Source: Thermoplasmatota archaeon
GTDB taxonomy: Archaea > Thermoplasmatota > Thermoplasmata > Thermoplasmatales > Thermoplasmataceae
DNA: 64,000 nucleotides
NCBI GenBank assembly: GCA_023379845.1
Contig: JAMCPG010000042.1
Coordinates: 1-64,000, forward strand
Direction of reading: 5' to 3'
Shown: piece by piece, positions 36,223 through 45,234 of the stretch
Layout of the letters: the number at the start of each line of letters is the position of its first letter
Position numbering within the stretch: position 1 is the stretch's first letter
Made by a program: the position numbers and the translations under genes
The notes under the pieces: generated by a model
What the model was told of the DNA's origin: nothing
Database searches by the model: none
The model's input: only the letters and a program-made list of their open reading frames with translations

Positions 36223-37308
36223 ATGGCAATAACGGTTGACAAGCTGGGTGAGCAGACTAAAAACGAGACAATGGTGGTAAAGATAATTTCCCTCAGGGAG
36301 AAGGAGACAAAGACAGAAAAAGGTGAAGGTGTATATCACTACGGTATGCTGGGCGATGGCAGTGGTACGCTTCCTTTTACGGCATGGTCAATCCCGGCCA
36401 CAATAAGGGCTGGCGACGTAGTGGAGCTGAAGAATTTCACCGTTAAGAAGTACAATGACGCGCTGCGCGTCTACATAGACTCAAAGACCGAGGTTGTGTT
36501 GAGGCCCGACGACAAGCTGGACGTCAAGCATGTCTATAAAGAGTATAAAATCAAGGAGCTGAACCTGAAAGATGCATTTGTCTCGGTGACCGGAATTCTA
36601 AAGGATCCGATAGAAAAGACCTACGAGAAGGATGGCCAGGCGAAGACCGTGGTTCATTCAACGTTTGAGGACGACACAGGATCTATCCGCATCTCACTGT
36701 TCGACAGGAAGCTTGCTCCGGGAAGATACTACAAGATCGACGGTGCAAAGCTTTCAGAGTACAAAGGCAGGTACAGGCTGACTGCCGGAGACAAGACCCA
36801 GATAGCAGAGGTAGGCAGCTTCAGTATTCCGGATATAAAGATATATGATATCAACGAGCTTGCAAGGCCCGTCGACTCGATCAACATAACCGGCACTGTT
36901 GTCTTCCTGGGCGATAAAGGGGGCCTGATAAGCAGGTGCAGTGAGTGCAGAAAAACCATAGATGACATTCGCTGTCCGGATCACCCGGAAGCCAAGATAT
37001 TCCTGGATCTTTATGCATACTTCACAATTGAGGATGGAACCGGGGACATACAGTGCAACGTAGGAAGGGCAGGAATGCTTGAACTGCTAAACCTGAAGGA
37101 AGAGGACCTGAATATTGAAAAGCCGAAGGTTTCAAAGGCAGATGTTTCAAAAAGACTTGCAGAAAAGATCCTTTCGGTTCCGATCCTTCTGGATGGCGAC
37201 GCAGTCATGGGGACAAACGGCATATCATTCAGAGCACGCAGAATAAGAAGGATGGACGAGCCGCTCCTCAAGAAGGTCATGGAGGCATATGAAGGTGAGA
37301 TGCTATGA
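36223..37308 (+). CDS. Replication protein A, single-stranded DNA-binding subunit
   Basis: About 361 residues. Several OB folds are discernible: the first strand block around KIISLREKETKTEKGEGVYH, another from YKEYKIKELNLKDAFVSVTG, and a third after IYDINELARPVDSINITGTV. A zinc finger follows (CSECRKTIDDIRCPDH), as in RPA70 C-terminal domains. It binds single-stranded DNA in replication and repair. The frame extends to GTG 36214, but ATG 36223 has AGTGAT (36212-36217) a few bases upstream and is chosen. It overlaps the next gene by 4 bases. Well conserved in euryarchaea, including the partner order. Confidence 0.88.
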   Translation: MAITVDKLGEQTKNETMVVKIISLREKETKTEKGEGVYHYGMLGDGSGTLPFTAWSIPATIRAGDVVELKNFTVKKYNDALRVYIDSKTEVVLRPDDKLDVKHVYKEYKIKELNLKDAFVSVTGILKDPIEKTYEKDGQAKTVVHSTFEDDTGSIRISLFDRKLAPGRYYKIDGAKLSEYKGRYRLTAGDKTQIAEVGSFSIPDIKIYDINELARPVDSINITGTVVFLGDKGGLISRCSECRKTIDDIRCPDHPEAKIFLDLYAYFTIEDGTGDIQCNVGRAGMLELLNLKEEDLNIEKPKVSKADVSKRLAEKILSVPILLDGDAVMGTNGISFRARRIRRMDEPLLKKVMEAYEGEML

Positions 37309-38129
37309 TGCCCAGGAAGCGTGAAAGTTCAAAGTGGATCTTTTCGAGGGAACTAAAGGATACAACATTCATTGAAGATGTGCCGGAAGGCGAAAGAGGA
37401 AAGCCTTTCATCGTCACTCCGCTTGGCACAAGGGTCAAGAGAATTCTTGTCTCAGGTCTTTTAACCGCAAAAAGCACTGAGGAAAATTATACGAAGCTCA
37501 CCGTGGCCGACAACATAGGTCCTTTCTATGTTACCGTGTTTAACAGCGAATACCAGCCGGAGGTCAAGGAGACCGCCGATAAGCTTGAAATCAATTCTAA
37601 GGTGACCATCATGGGCAGGGTCAACACTTTCAAGACCGATGATGGCGTTATCTATATCAACATAAATCCTGAAAAAATCATGCTGGTCGATGAAGTTATG
37701 CTCAAATACTGGAACAGCAGGTGCCAGAGAATTGCCATGCGCAAGATATTCGCTATCGGAGAGATGGCTAAGCTCGATTCTCCAGATAAGGCAAAGCTTG
37801 TTGCAATGGGTTATTCAGAAGAAGAGGCAGAATGTGCAATCCGGCACCTTGAGCACTACAAGTCTTATGATCTTCAGGGGTTCAGGGAGGCAATATCTAG
37901 CGCATCAAAGATCCCGATCCCGGAGGCGGACGATTCAACATTGAAGGAAGAGGTCTTTCAGTTTATCAAGACGCACGCAGATCCTCAGAAGGGCTGCAAG
38001 TATGAGGATATCGTTGCTCATATGAAAACAAAGAACGCAGATCAGGCTGAAACCGATGAACTCCTCAACATGCTAGGATCAGAGGGAGAAATATACGAGG
38101 TTGCACTGAAGAGGTACAAGGCAGTCTGA
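37305..38129 (+). CDS. RPA-associated protein (COG3390)
   Basis: 274 residues. An N-terminal OB fold (about 30-130: GTRVKRILVSGLLTAKSTEE and TIMGRVNTFKTDDGVIYINI) is followed by a linker and a C-terminal winged-helix domain (about 205-270), the layout of eukaryotic RPA32. In archaea this protein is encoded with RPA and binds it. Two ATGs in tandem (37305, 37308) overlap the RPA stop. The basic N-terminus, MPRKRESSKW, is conserved in the family. Function as an RPA partner is inferred from family and context. Confidence 0.87.
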   Translation: MMPRKRESSKWIFSRELKDTTFIEDVPEGERGKPFIVTPLGTRVKRILVSGLLTAKSTEENYTKLTVADNIGPFYVTVFNSEYQPEVKETADKLEINSKVTIMGRVNTFKTDDGVIYININPEKIMLVDEVMLKYWNSRCQRIAMRKIFAIGEMAKLDSPDKAKLVAMGYSEEEAECAIRHLEHYKSYDLQGFREAISSASKIPIPEADDSTLKEEVFQFIKTHADPQKGCKYEDIVAHMKTKNADQAETDELLNMLGSEGEIYEVALKRYKAV

Positions 38130-38141
38130 TTCACCGCATAT

Positions 38142-39569
38142 CTAACGCTTCAGGATGAGGTCCCTTGTGGCCTTTATCTCGTCCAGCCTGCCCGAAGCAG
38201 TGTTCACGGGATGCTTATGCAACTCTTCCTGTGTTGACGTGACGGCCTCATGAATGAGGTCCGCGAAATCATCCAGGTCTTTCTTTGTGACGGTCTCCGT
38301 GGGTTCTATCATGAGAGCCTCCTTGACTATCAGTGGGAAATAGATCGTCGGTGCGTGCATTCCTGCATCTATGATGAACTTCGCAATGTCAAGCGCTCTC
38401 TTTCCACTCTCCTCTGAAGAGGCGACAACCTCATGTTTCTTCAATCCAGGATGTGATATCCTGACATCATTTGATATCTTCTTTGCAAGGTAATTTGCAT
38501 TCAGCACTGCCCTGTATGAGTTCATCTTTAGGCCATCAGATCCGTTTCTCTTGATGTATGACCACGCACGGAGAAGAACGCCGAATGAACCATAGAATGA
38601 TGCAATATTTCCAAGCTTGTTGTTGCTTCTATCAAGATAGTAACCGCTTTCTCCCTTGCGGACGATGGGTCCGGGGAGCAGGTCTGCGAGCTTCCTGTTT
38701 ACGGCTACGGGTGCCGCTCCTGGGCCACCGCCACCATGCGGTGTCGCAAAAGTTTTGTGAAGGTTGAAGTGCACAACGTCAAAACCCATCAGTCCTGGTG
38801 AGGTTATCCCAAGTATCGCATTCAGGTTGGCGCCGTCATAGTAGAGAAGTGCTCCCTTGGAATGCACTATTTCAGCAATCTCACTTATGTTTGGATCGAA
38901 GATGCCAAGGGTGTTCGGGTTTGTGATCATGAAGGCCGCGGTCTTGTCGGTTACAGCATATCTGAGTGCATCAAGATCCACGGTTCCCTTATCGTTTGAT
39001 GGTATCTCCACGACGTTGAAACCGCCCATTGCTGCAGAAGCAGGGTTCGTGCCATGCGCAGAGTCCGGAACGACAATCTCGCGCCTGGTAGAAAGCTCTT
39101 TCCTGAGCTCAAAATACTTTCTTATCAGCAGAACGCCTGTCAGTTCCCCTTGAGCGCCTGCCAGGGGCTGTAATGATACTTCATCCATGTCAGATATCTC
39201 CCTGAGGTATTCCTGCAGTTCGAACATTACCTGAAGGGTACCCTGGACAGACCACTCTGGCCTCAGTGGATGCATCTCGCTGAAGAATGGCATCGATGCT
39301 ATCTTGTCGGCATATTTAGGGTTGAACTTCATCGTGCATGATCCAAGCGGGTAGAATCCTGTGTCCACGGAATAGTTCATCTGGGACAGTCTTGTGAAAT
39401 GCCTGACCACATCATATTCGGCAATTACGGGAACCTTTGGCTCTTTATTCAGCATGACTGATGGCACTATGCCCTCATCATAATCCTCTGATACGGTTTC
39501 AAACGTAGTCCTGCTCTGGAGATCCTTTATAAACGGCTCATCATATTTAGCCTGCTTGAAAGACATCAT
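38142..39569 (-). CDS. gcvPB: Glycine dehydrogenase (decarboxylating) subunit 2
   Basis: 475-residue PLP subunit of the two-part P-protein of the glycine cleavage system. The PLP lysine is in HFNLHKTFATPHGGGGPG, and the GSCTMKFNPK and SAHGTNPASAAM motifs are standard. Together with subunit 1 it decarboxylates glycine and passes the aminomethyl group to lipoyl-H protein. Its ATG overlaps the stop of gcvPA by 4 bases. H- and T-proteins are not in this window. The C-terminal tail is of normal length. Confidence 0.93.
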   Translation of the reverse strand: MMSFKQAKYDEPFIKDLQSRTTFETVSEDYDEGIVPSVMLNKEPKVPVIAEYDVVRHFTRLSQMNYSVDTGFYPLGSCTMKFNPKYADKIASMPFFSEMHPLRPEWSVQGTLQVMFELQEYLREISDMDEVSLQPLAGAQGELTGVLLIRKYFELRKELSTRREIVVPDSAHGTNPASAAMGGFNVVEIPSNDKGTVDLDALRYAVTDKTAAFMITNPNTLGIFDPNISEIAEIVHSKGALLYYDGANLNAILGITSPGLMGFDVVHFNLHKTFATPHGGGGPGAAPVAVNRKLADLLPGPIVRKGESGYYLDRSNNKLGNIASFYGSFGVLLRAWSYIKRNGSDGLKMNSYRAVLNANYLAKKISNDVRISHPGLKKHEVVASSEESGKRALDIAKFIIDAGMHAPTIYFPLIVKEALMIEPTETVTKKDLDDFADLIHEAVTSTQEELHKHPVNTASGRLDEIKATRDLILKR

Positions 39570-40924
39570 ACCGCCTCCAGGGCGTGTTTAAGCTTCATCA
39601 GATCCGTTTCTTCCGTCTTCTCCGTGGTAGAGAAGAAGAATGCATTTTTGAGCCTGTCATATCTGTTCTGAATGATCCTGTCCAGCTTGACTCCTCCGAA
39701 TATCTTGTTGTTCCTTAATGTCTGGTTGAGTTTCTCCTCATCGCTTTGAATGAGAAGAGGAACATCTGAAAAGCTTGTTCCGCTGAACACGTTTGACTGT
39801 ACTTTCTTGTTTCCAGATACAATTTGCCTTAGCTTGGCGGACTGGTGAATAGTTGCAAGTGCAATTTTCCTGAGGCCTGATGGTCCTACCGTAGCAAGAT
39901 AGGCAAGCGCGGCAACACCCATAAGCGCCTGGTTTGTGCATATGTTGCTTGTCGCCTTCTCCCTCCTGATATGCTGCTCCCTTGTTTGAAGCGTCATGAC
40001 ATAGCCTCTTCTGCCGGTTGTGTCCGTTGTTTCCCCTATGAGCCTTCCAGGAGACTTTCTTGCAAGCTCCTTTCTATAGGTGAAAATGCCGAGGTATGGT
40101 CCCCCAAAATTCTGGTGTATGCCAAGCTGCTGCCCCTCGGCCACGGCGATATCTGATCCATAGTCACCTGGCGGCTTCAACACTCCAAGGCTTATAGGAT
40201 CCACATAACTTATAAGAAGTGAGTCCCCGATTACGTTCTTTACCCTGAGGACATTTTCGTCGATTACGCCATACGAATTTGGATTCTCCACTATGACCGC
40301 GGAAACATCCCCATCAATCTTGCCGGAGAGATCCTCCAGATCCAGCATGCCGGTCTTCATGTCGAATGAGTATTCCTTGAATCTGACATCCAGGCCTGCG
40401 CAGTAATTGATAAGGATATTGCGCTTGTTTCTGTAGATGTTATCGGGGATGAGGATTGTCTTCCGGTCGTTGATCCTCACGGCCATCCTTGCAGCCTCTC
40501 CCAATGCCGTTGGGCCATCGTACATCGATGAATTCGCGGCGTCCATGCCCATCAGATCTGATATAATGCTCTGATACTCAAAAAGCGACTGGAGCATTCC
40601 CTGGGATATCTCGGCCTGGTATGGCGTATACGCTGTCAAGAATTCAGATCTGGAAACAATCGAGTCAACCGATGAGGGGATGATACGATCATATACGCCG
40701 CATCCCAGGAAATTAGAATATTCGTCGAATCTATTTGACTCAGAAAGCATCGTGGCTTCCTGCAGCAGCTTACACTCCGAACAGTGGGGGTCCAGATTCA
40801 GCTTCTTCTTCCGGATCTTTGGCGATATATCCGAAAAAAGGCCTTCAAAATCCTTGATTCCTAGATAATCGAGCATGGACTGATCATAATCCAACATAAA
40901 ACTCTCGTAGATATCACGTCTCAA
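39566..40924 (-). CDS. gcvPA: Glycine dehydrogenase (decarboxylating) subunit 1
   Basis: 452-residue N-terminal homologue of P-protein, catalytically supporting the PLP subunit. Signatures are FLGCGVYDRIIPSSVD, YTPYQAEISQGMLQSLFEYQ and NSSMYDGPTA. QREQHIRREKATSNICTNQ is represented by TREQHIRREKATSNICTNQA near residue 310. The gene starts at ATG 40924 and is followed by gcvPB with a 4-base overlap. The upstream 247 bases contain no gene and no clear riboswitch; a poly-T tract lies at about 41093-41101. Confidence 0.93.
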   Translation of the reverse strand: MRRDIYESFMLDYDQSMLDYLGIKDFEGLFSDISPKIRKKKLNLDPHCSECKLLQEATMLSESNRFDEYSNFLGCGVYDRIIPSSVDSIVSRSEFLTAYTPYQAEISQGMLQSLFEYQSIISDLMGMDAANSSMYDGPTALGEAARMAVRINDRKTILIPDNIYRNKRNILINYCAGLDVRFKEYSFDMKTGMLDLEDLSGKIDGDVSAVIVENPNSYGVIDENVLRVKNVIGDSLLISYVDPISLGVLKPPGDYGSDIAVAEGQQLGIHQNFGGPYLGIFTYRKELARKSPGRLIGETTDTTGRRGYVMTLQTREQHIRREKATSNICTNQALMGVAALAYLATVGPSGLRKIALATIHQSAKLRQIVSGNKKVQSNVFSGTSFSDVPLLIQSDEEKLNQTLRNNKIFGGVKLDRIIQNRYDRLKNAFFFSTTEKTEETDLMKLKHALEAV

Positions 40925-41171
40925 GATATTTTACTTTTCAAACACATATAAACTATTTTGAGCATATTGAAAGAGGAAAAGCACTGCGATATTTTATCCT
41001 GAAGCACATGACACACTGGTCTTTTTGATATTGTCAGGGTTTAGCTTATTACTCTCTCAAAATGAGTGCAATGCTGAACTCATCAAAACTCCTTTTTTTT
41101 TGTCAACAATCTTCTTGTGTTACCAGATCAAGGAAGAAAGGTCAATATAAAAGAATCAAATAGTGATGTGA

Positions 41172-41999
41172 ATGAAGAAAGTCTACTGCCCCGAATGTGG
41201 CGCGATTAATGATGCATCTTCCATTTCATGCTATTCATGCGGCTCGTTGTTGGTTGGTGCTAAACCCGTAAAGAAGGTCAGGGAAACCAAAAACAAGGAT
41301 AATCTGCAAACACCAGTGCAGAAATTTGAAAAAGGGGAAACGCTTCTTGGTGAATTTCATCCATCACCCGGCCTAAGGAGGTACTATATAACTATAGGTG
41401 CTCTTTCGACATTCCTTTCTCTATTCGTGCCTGCAACAATCTCCCTCATCGAAAATCTCTCCTCAGCTTCCACCTCTTCCTTTAATTCGGTTCTTTACGA
41501 AACGATTGTATATGGTGCAACTGCAATTCCTGCGTTCATTTTAGGCGCTCGTCAGATAAATTCAAGGTTTAGGAAGACAAATTACCTAATCACAAACCAG
41601 AGGGTCATACTTAACGTATGGAGGAACGGCCTCAAGGTGAGCATAATACCTTATCAGGAAATTTCCAGCTTACAGGTCGTTCAGCCCAAGTATTTCAAGA
41701 AACATGGTTTTGCTTCCGTGACTATTATTAAGAAAAAAGATTCCAATCGAATTCTGGAAAAGCTAAGGAAAAAAGATCCATTGCTTGATCCTGAAAAATT
41801 AAAGGTCATAAAGGAAGAGGAGCAGGCCATGAAAGTCCAGAAAATCAGGAAAGTTAAACGACTGAAAATCGGAGGGAATGTAATAGCAGACCTGGATGAG
41901 ACGGATGCACATACGGTAATAACGCTAATAAGTCAGTACATTCAGAAGCCGGAAGCATCTAAGCCGAAGTCAAATACGTTACCCGCAGGCTCTATCTGA
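41172..41999 (+). CDS. Zinc-ribbon membrane protein with PH-like domain
   Basis: 275 residues. The N-terminus is a zinc ribbon (YCPECGAI...SCYSCGSLL; four cysteines within residues 5-26). A polar linker is followed by two membrane helices (about 75-97 and 110-128) and a bacterial-type PH (bPH2-like) domain, visible as the strand LITNQRVILNVWRNGLKVSIIPYQEISSLQV. The C-terminal quarter is basic and coiled. Such proteins are thought to organise at membranes, but their function is unknown. Single gene; neighbours are unrelated. Confidence 0.72.
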   Translation: MKKVYCPECGAINDASSISCYSCGSLLVGAKPVKKVRETKNKDNLQTPVQKFEKGETLLGEFHPSPGLRRYYITIGALSTFLSLFVPATISLIENLSSASTSSFNSVLYETIVYGATAIPAFILGARQINSRFRKTNYLITNQRVILNVWRNGLKVSIIPYQEISSLQVVQPKYFKKHGFASVTIIKKKDSNRILEKLRKKDPLLDPEKLKVIKEEEQAMKVQKIRKVKRLKIGGNVIADLDETDAHTVITLISQYIQKPEASKPKSNTLPAGSI

Positions 42000-42122
42000 T
42001 CTGCACGAGACTTCTGGTCATACTGTTGGGTTCAAAACAACTTATGATGATAAATAGAGAACCTTTAAACATCCTTATAATAAAAAATTCTCAAGAAAAA
42101 TATAGGGTCAATTACAAGAAGA

Positions 42123-42392
42123 TTACTTGTACTTGACCTTGCTGGACGCTCTGAATACGAATTTCTTCTTTGACGGCACATCGATTATTTTTCTTGTCTG
42201 CGGGTTTCTTGCCTTCCTTGCCTGCTGGGTCTTGCGTTCAAATATTCCAAAGCCTGCAAGGTTGATCTTTGATCCCCTGTTTGCTTCAGCAACGACGTTG
42301 TCCAAAAATGTCTTGATGACGTTCCTGGCCTGTTTCTGGGTTGTTGAAGTCTTCTTTGAGACCGTCTTTGAGAGTTCGCTTATTCCTACCAT
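42123..42392 (-). CDS. HTa, HU-family histone-like protein of Thermoplasmatales
   Basis: 89 residues. It shows the bacterial HU/IHF fold: helices 1-2 (ISELSKTVSKKTSTTQKQAR), the INLAGFGIFERKTQQARKAR turn and DNA-wrapping arm, and a basic C-terminus. HU-like HTa replaces histones in Thermoplasmatales and protects DNA by wrapping it, which makes this the best taxonomic marker in the window. ATG 42392 is preceded by AGGAGGTG with 4 bases spacing, one of the strongest ribosome sites seen here, consistent with high expression. Confidence 0.95.
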   Translation of the reverse strand: MVGISELSKTVSKKTSTTQKQARNVIKTFLDNVVAEANRGSKINLAGFGIFERKTQQARKARNPQTRKIIDVPSKKKFVFRASSKVKYK

Positions 42393-42440
42393 TTGGCACC
42401 TCCTACATGTGTATTCACAAATTAGTATTAAAATATTTTG
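42393..42440 (-). promoter_or_regulatory. Promoter and strong ribosome site of HTa
   Basis: On the minus strand a full Shine-Dalgarno AGGAGGTG (42404-42397) lies 4 bases before the ATG. A TATA-like AAAATATTTTAATA (42439-42426) lies about 35 bases upstream of the start. The combination implies a short leader with very efficient initiation. Confidence 0.65.
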
Positions 42441-42858
42441 ATTAGGTTTTTAATGCGTATGCTAAAATGCGTTATTTTAGCAAATTCAATTATTTGCATA
42501 AAAAAAATATCATATAAATAAAGTGGAGGAATTATCATAGCAGTGTTGCTTTCACCTTATATCGTATAGTAAATCCCTAGCCCTTGAGCATAATATTATT
42601 GCACGTGCATAATAGTGAAATGATTCTCTGGAACATAAACGGATGCTCAACTTTATGAATGATAGAGCTTCCAATTTCTATCTGGAAAATGAGATAACCC
42701 AGCTAAATTCAGTTTAGGCAGATCTCAAACGCTTTGCACCTGAAGTCAACCATGCATCAAAAATAATTTCCTTGCACCTAAAAGACAAGAAAAACATGGA
42801 TTCGGGTGCAGTACCGATATCAAATAAATTCTTAAATATTCATTATTGATCAGCGCCA
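42441..42858. other. AT-rich intergenic region with one degenerate reading frame
   Basis: No confident gene. A plus-strand frame from ATG 42643 reads MLNFMNDRASNFYLENEI, stops at TAG 42715-42717, and continues ADLKRFAPEVNHASKIISLH to TGA 42847-42849. It might be a decayed small gene. A TATA-like AAATAAATTCTTAAATATTC at about 42823-42842 probably serves the spermidine synthase. A palindromic GCACGTGC lies at about 42601-42608. Confidence 0.4.
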
Positions 42859-43680
42859 GTGAAATTAATAGAGAACTGGTTTTCGGAAAGATACTCGGAC
42901 AACCTGCAGCTTTCTTTCAGGGTGAAGGATCAGCTACTATCTGTACGCACTGACTTCCAGCGGATTGATCTTTTCGAGACATTTGACTTTGGTAAATTAC
43001 TCACGATTGATGGTACAGTCCAGCTCACCGAGTATGATGAGCACATCTATCATGAGATGATAACTATGCTGCCCTTCTACGCATTCGGCATAAAGTCTGA
43101 TTCTGCTCTTGTCATCGGTGGTGGCGACGGAGGGACCGCCACAGGCCTCTTGTCTCTCGGTTTTAACAGCGTGACTAACGTGGAAATTGACTCCCAGGTG
43201 GTCGAGGTCTCAAAGAAATTCTTCCCAAACCTCTCCTCTGCATTCAAGGATAAGAGATGCAACCTCATAATAGACGATGGCATTAAATACGCAAAGAACT
43301 CAAAAAACAAGTTCGATTTTATCCTTGTGGACAGCACCGATCCAGAGGGTCCTGCAGAAGGTCTCTTCTCTGTTGAATTCTACCATTCTATTCATGACGC
43401 ACTCAAGGAAGGAGGTGTTGCGGTTACACAGTCCGGTTCACCACTGTACCAGCCAAAGGCAATAAAACTCGCAAACAGCGGTATGAAAAAGGTCTTCAAG
43501 CATGTGTATACATATTGCTGCTTCATACCAACCTACCCAAGCGGTTTCTGGTCTTTCACGATGGGCTCCGATTCTGACCTGGATTTCCAGAAAGACGTGC
43601 GCCACGGAAAGTACTTCAACTCTGAAATTTTGCATGGGGCACTAAAACTCCCGCAGTTTGTCAGGGACATGATTGAATAA
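42859..43680 (+). CDS. speE: Spermidine synthase-family aminopropyltransferase
   Basis: 273 residues, GTG start. It transfers an aminopropyl group from decarboxylated S-adenosylmethionine to a diamine or triamine. The substrate loop [10 protein letters not shown] near residue 87, [10 protein letters not shown] before it, the [16 protein letters not shown] strand and [15 protein letters not shown] near residue 158 are typical. Thermophilic archaeal enzymes often accept agmatine, so the acceptor is left open. A TATA-like AT-rich block lies just upstream. Its by-product methylthioadenosine is handled by the mtnP product encoded elsewhere in the window. Confidence 0.9.
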   Translation: MKLIENWFSERYSDNLQLSFRVKDQLLSVRTDFQRIDLFETFDFGKLLTIDGTVQLTEYDEHIYHEMITMLPFYAFGIKSDSALVIGGGDGGTATGLLSLGFNSVTNVEIDSQVVEVSKKFFPNLSSAFKDKRCNLIIDDGIKYAKNSKNKFDFILVDSTDPEGPAEGLFSVEFYHSIHDALKEGGVAVTQSGSPLYQPKAIKLANSGMKKVFKHVYTYCCFIPTYPSGFWSFTMGSDSDLDFQKDVRHGKYFNSEILHGALKLPQFVRDMIE

Positions 43681-43683
43681 GTT

Positions 43684-44067
43684 TCAGCCCTTGTAGTTCC
43701 AGCGGGTCTTTGCTTCCCGAAGTTTTTCTTCGAATGCAGGGCCCAGCTTGTATGCGATCTGCTCAAGTTCCTTAAGGTTCTTGATAAAATTCTGCTTGCT
43801 GCTTCCGGAAATTATGTTTGTGAATTTCTTCGCATCGGAAAGAAATTTCAGGTAAAGATATATGAAGAGAATAAGGCCTATCATGCTCACGACAAAAATC
43901 CAGTACATCCAGTTCCCTGTCGATGCGAAAGAAAGGCCGGCCTTGATAACTGCCTGGTTTCCGATAAGAAGATTATTGAAGACTATGACGAAAATGACTA
44001 TTGAAACTGCCGCCAGGATGATGTAAACGTATGACTGGATGGATCTGAAGGAGAATTTCATACTCAC
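43684..44067 (-). CDS. Small two-helix membrane protein, unknown
   Basis: 127 residues with two hydrophobic helices (about 12-32 and 50-75) after a short basic N-terminus (MSMKFSFRSIQSY). They are followed by a charged helical tail (LSDAKKFTNIISGSSKQNFI). No family recognised. It is encoded downstream of, and on the same strand as, the ArsA-like ATPase (167-base gap), but the distance does not require an operon. Confidence 0.55.
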   Translation of the reverse strand: MSMKFSFRSIQSYVYIILAAVSIVIFVIVFNNLLIGNQAVIKAGLSFASTGNWMYWIFVVSMIGLILFIYLYLKFLSDAKKFTNIISGSSKQNFIKNLKELEQIAYKLGPAFEEKLREAKTRWNYKG

Positions 44068-44234
44068 ACCGTAAATAAAAATTCTATTTTAAGGTTCGTC
44101 CAAATTTTCAGTATGCATTTACGCTTAAGGATTGGCTTGATGGCATGCGCTTATGACCGAGCAAGCTGAGGAATAGCGCACTCATGACTAACGAATTGGA
44201 TTTCTCCTTATTCACATCCCCTGGACCGGGGACG

Positions 44235-45029
44235 TTAATCATCCCCACTTACGAGAGATTGCAAAGCAGTTCTTACCGCAGGCCTCATAGCTTCAATTAT
44301 CTGCCTTGCACTCCCAGTGTATTCTTCCATCTGTATTGAGCATGTCTTCAATCCAAGATTGATTTCCCTGACCCTGTTGCATATCCTGAAAACAATCTTT
44401 AAGCCCATTTCATTGAAATCATCAGTGATATCATTGCATTGCCGCAAAGCCAGTTCATCCATCGTGGTCACCAGAACAAAACTTGCCTCTGTCAACCCCT
44501 TCCATGTTGCTTCGGCAAGATCTCTCCAGGAATTAATGATCGAGAGAGCTCTGGAAACCCTGAATTTCTTCTTTAGCTTCAGGTAGAACTTTATGTCCCT
44601 GTTTAAGTGGCTATAGAAATCCCTCTCCAGTGCAAGCAGGTGCATCGTTGAAGAGGATGCTGGCGTGTCCCAGACAATGAAGTCGTATTCCTTCGACCGT
44701 TCAAGTTCAATCAGGTTTGATATTATGAATTCCTCGGGAACACCAGGTGCCGTCGATATATGATGAACGAGTTCATAATCCGCATCAATGAACTCCCTTG
44801 CAATATCCAACACCTCCGCCCCATATTTTTCCTCCCATTTTTTCGCGACCTCACTCTCTGAAAGCTCCATCACAGAAACATTGTCCTTGGCATTGAAGAT
44901 AGACTTAAGTGAAGGCATGAAATCAGTTGAGACGATCATCGTTTTACCTGACTTTGAAAGCTCCAGGGCAAAGGCGCTTGAAACTGAAGTTTTACCCACC
45001 CCTCCCTTTCCGACGAAAGCTATGATCAT
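44235..45029 (-). CDS. ArsA/MinD-superfamily ATPase
   Basis: 264-residue single-domain P-loop ATPase of the deviant Walker A class: GKGGVGKTS at 7-15 with the signature lysine K8. Switch I is weak and switch II is DTPASSSTMHLL near residue 120. The length and the TAPG and ALERD segments place it near ArsA/Get3 and CooC-like proteins. The typical tail-anchor groove or metal cysteines of Get3 are not obvious. It may move or load a protein or metal partner; none is adjacent. ATG at 45029. Confidence 0.8.
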   Translation of the reverse strand: MIIAFVGKGGVGKTSVSSAFALELSKSGKTMIVSTDFMPSLKSIFNAKDNVSVMELSESEVAKKWEEKYGAEVLDIAREFIDADYELVHHISTAPGVPEEFIISNLIELERSKEYDFIVWDTPASSSTMHLLALERDFYSHLNRDIKFYLKLKKKFRVSRALSIINSWRDLAEATWKGLTEASFVLVTTMDELALRQCNDITDDFNEMGLKIVFRICNRVREINLGLKTCSIQMEEYTGSARQIIEAMRPAVRTALQSLVSGDD

Positions 45030-45234
45030 GACAGGCTATTCCCGATAAGCTATAAAGGGAAACGCATAACTTTTCAGGTCCTTTTAATGATCTTCCATCA
45101 TTTTTGCATTGATAAACTGTTTCCAAAATTCATAATAGAATGTGATTTGCTCGTTACCTCGTACATGGGATGTTGCGGTCCCCTGTCATGGCTGGGCAAG
45201 GAAAAAGTGATTTATCTCCGCTGCATTGTCGGTC

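Noticed and set aside
40925..41171. Riboswitch ahead of the glycine decarboxylase genes
   Set aside because: No recognisable conserved glycine-aptamer core. The region is AT-rich, with only a poly-T tract.
44216..44231. Hairpin TCCCC-TGGACC-GGGGA after the ArsA-like gene as a terminator
   Set aside because: The stem is only 5 bp and no T-run follows, so the evidence is too weak for a feature.
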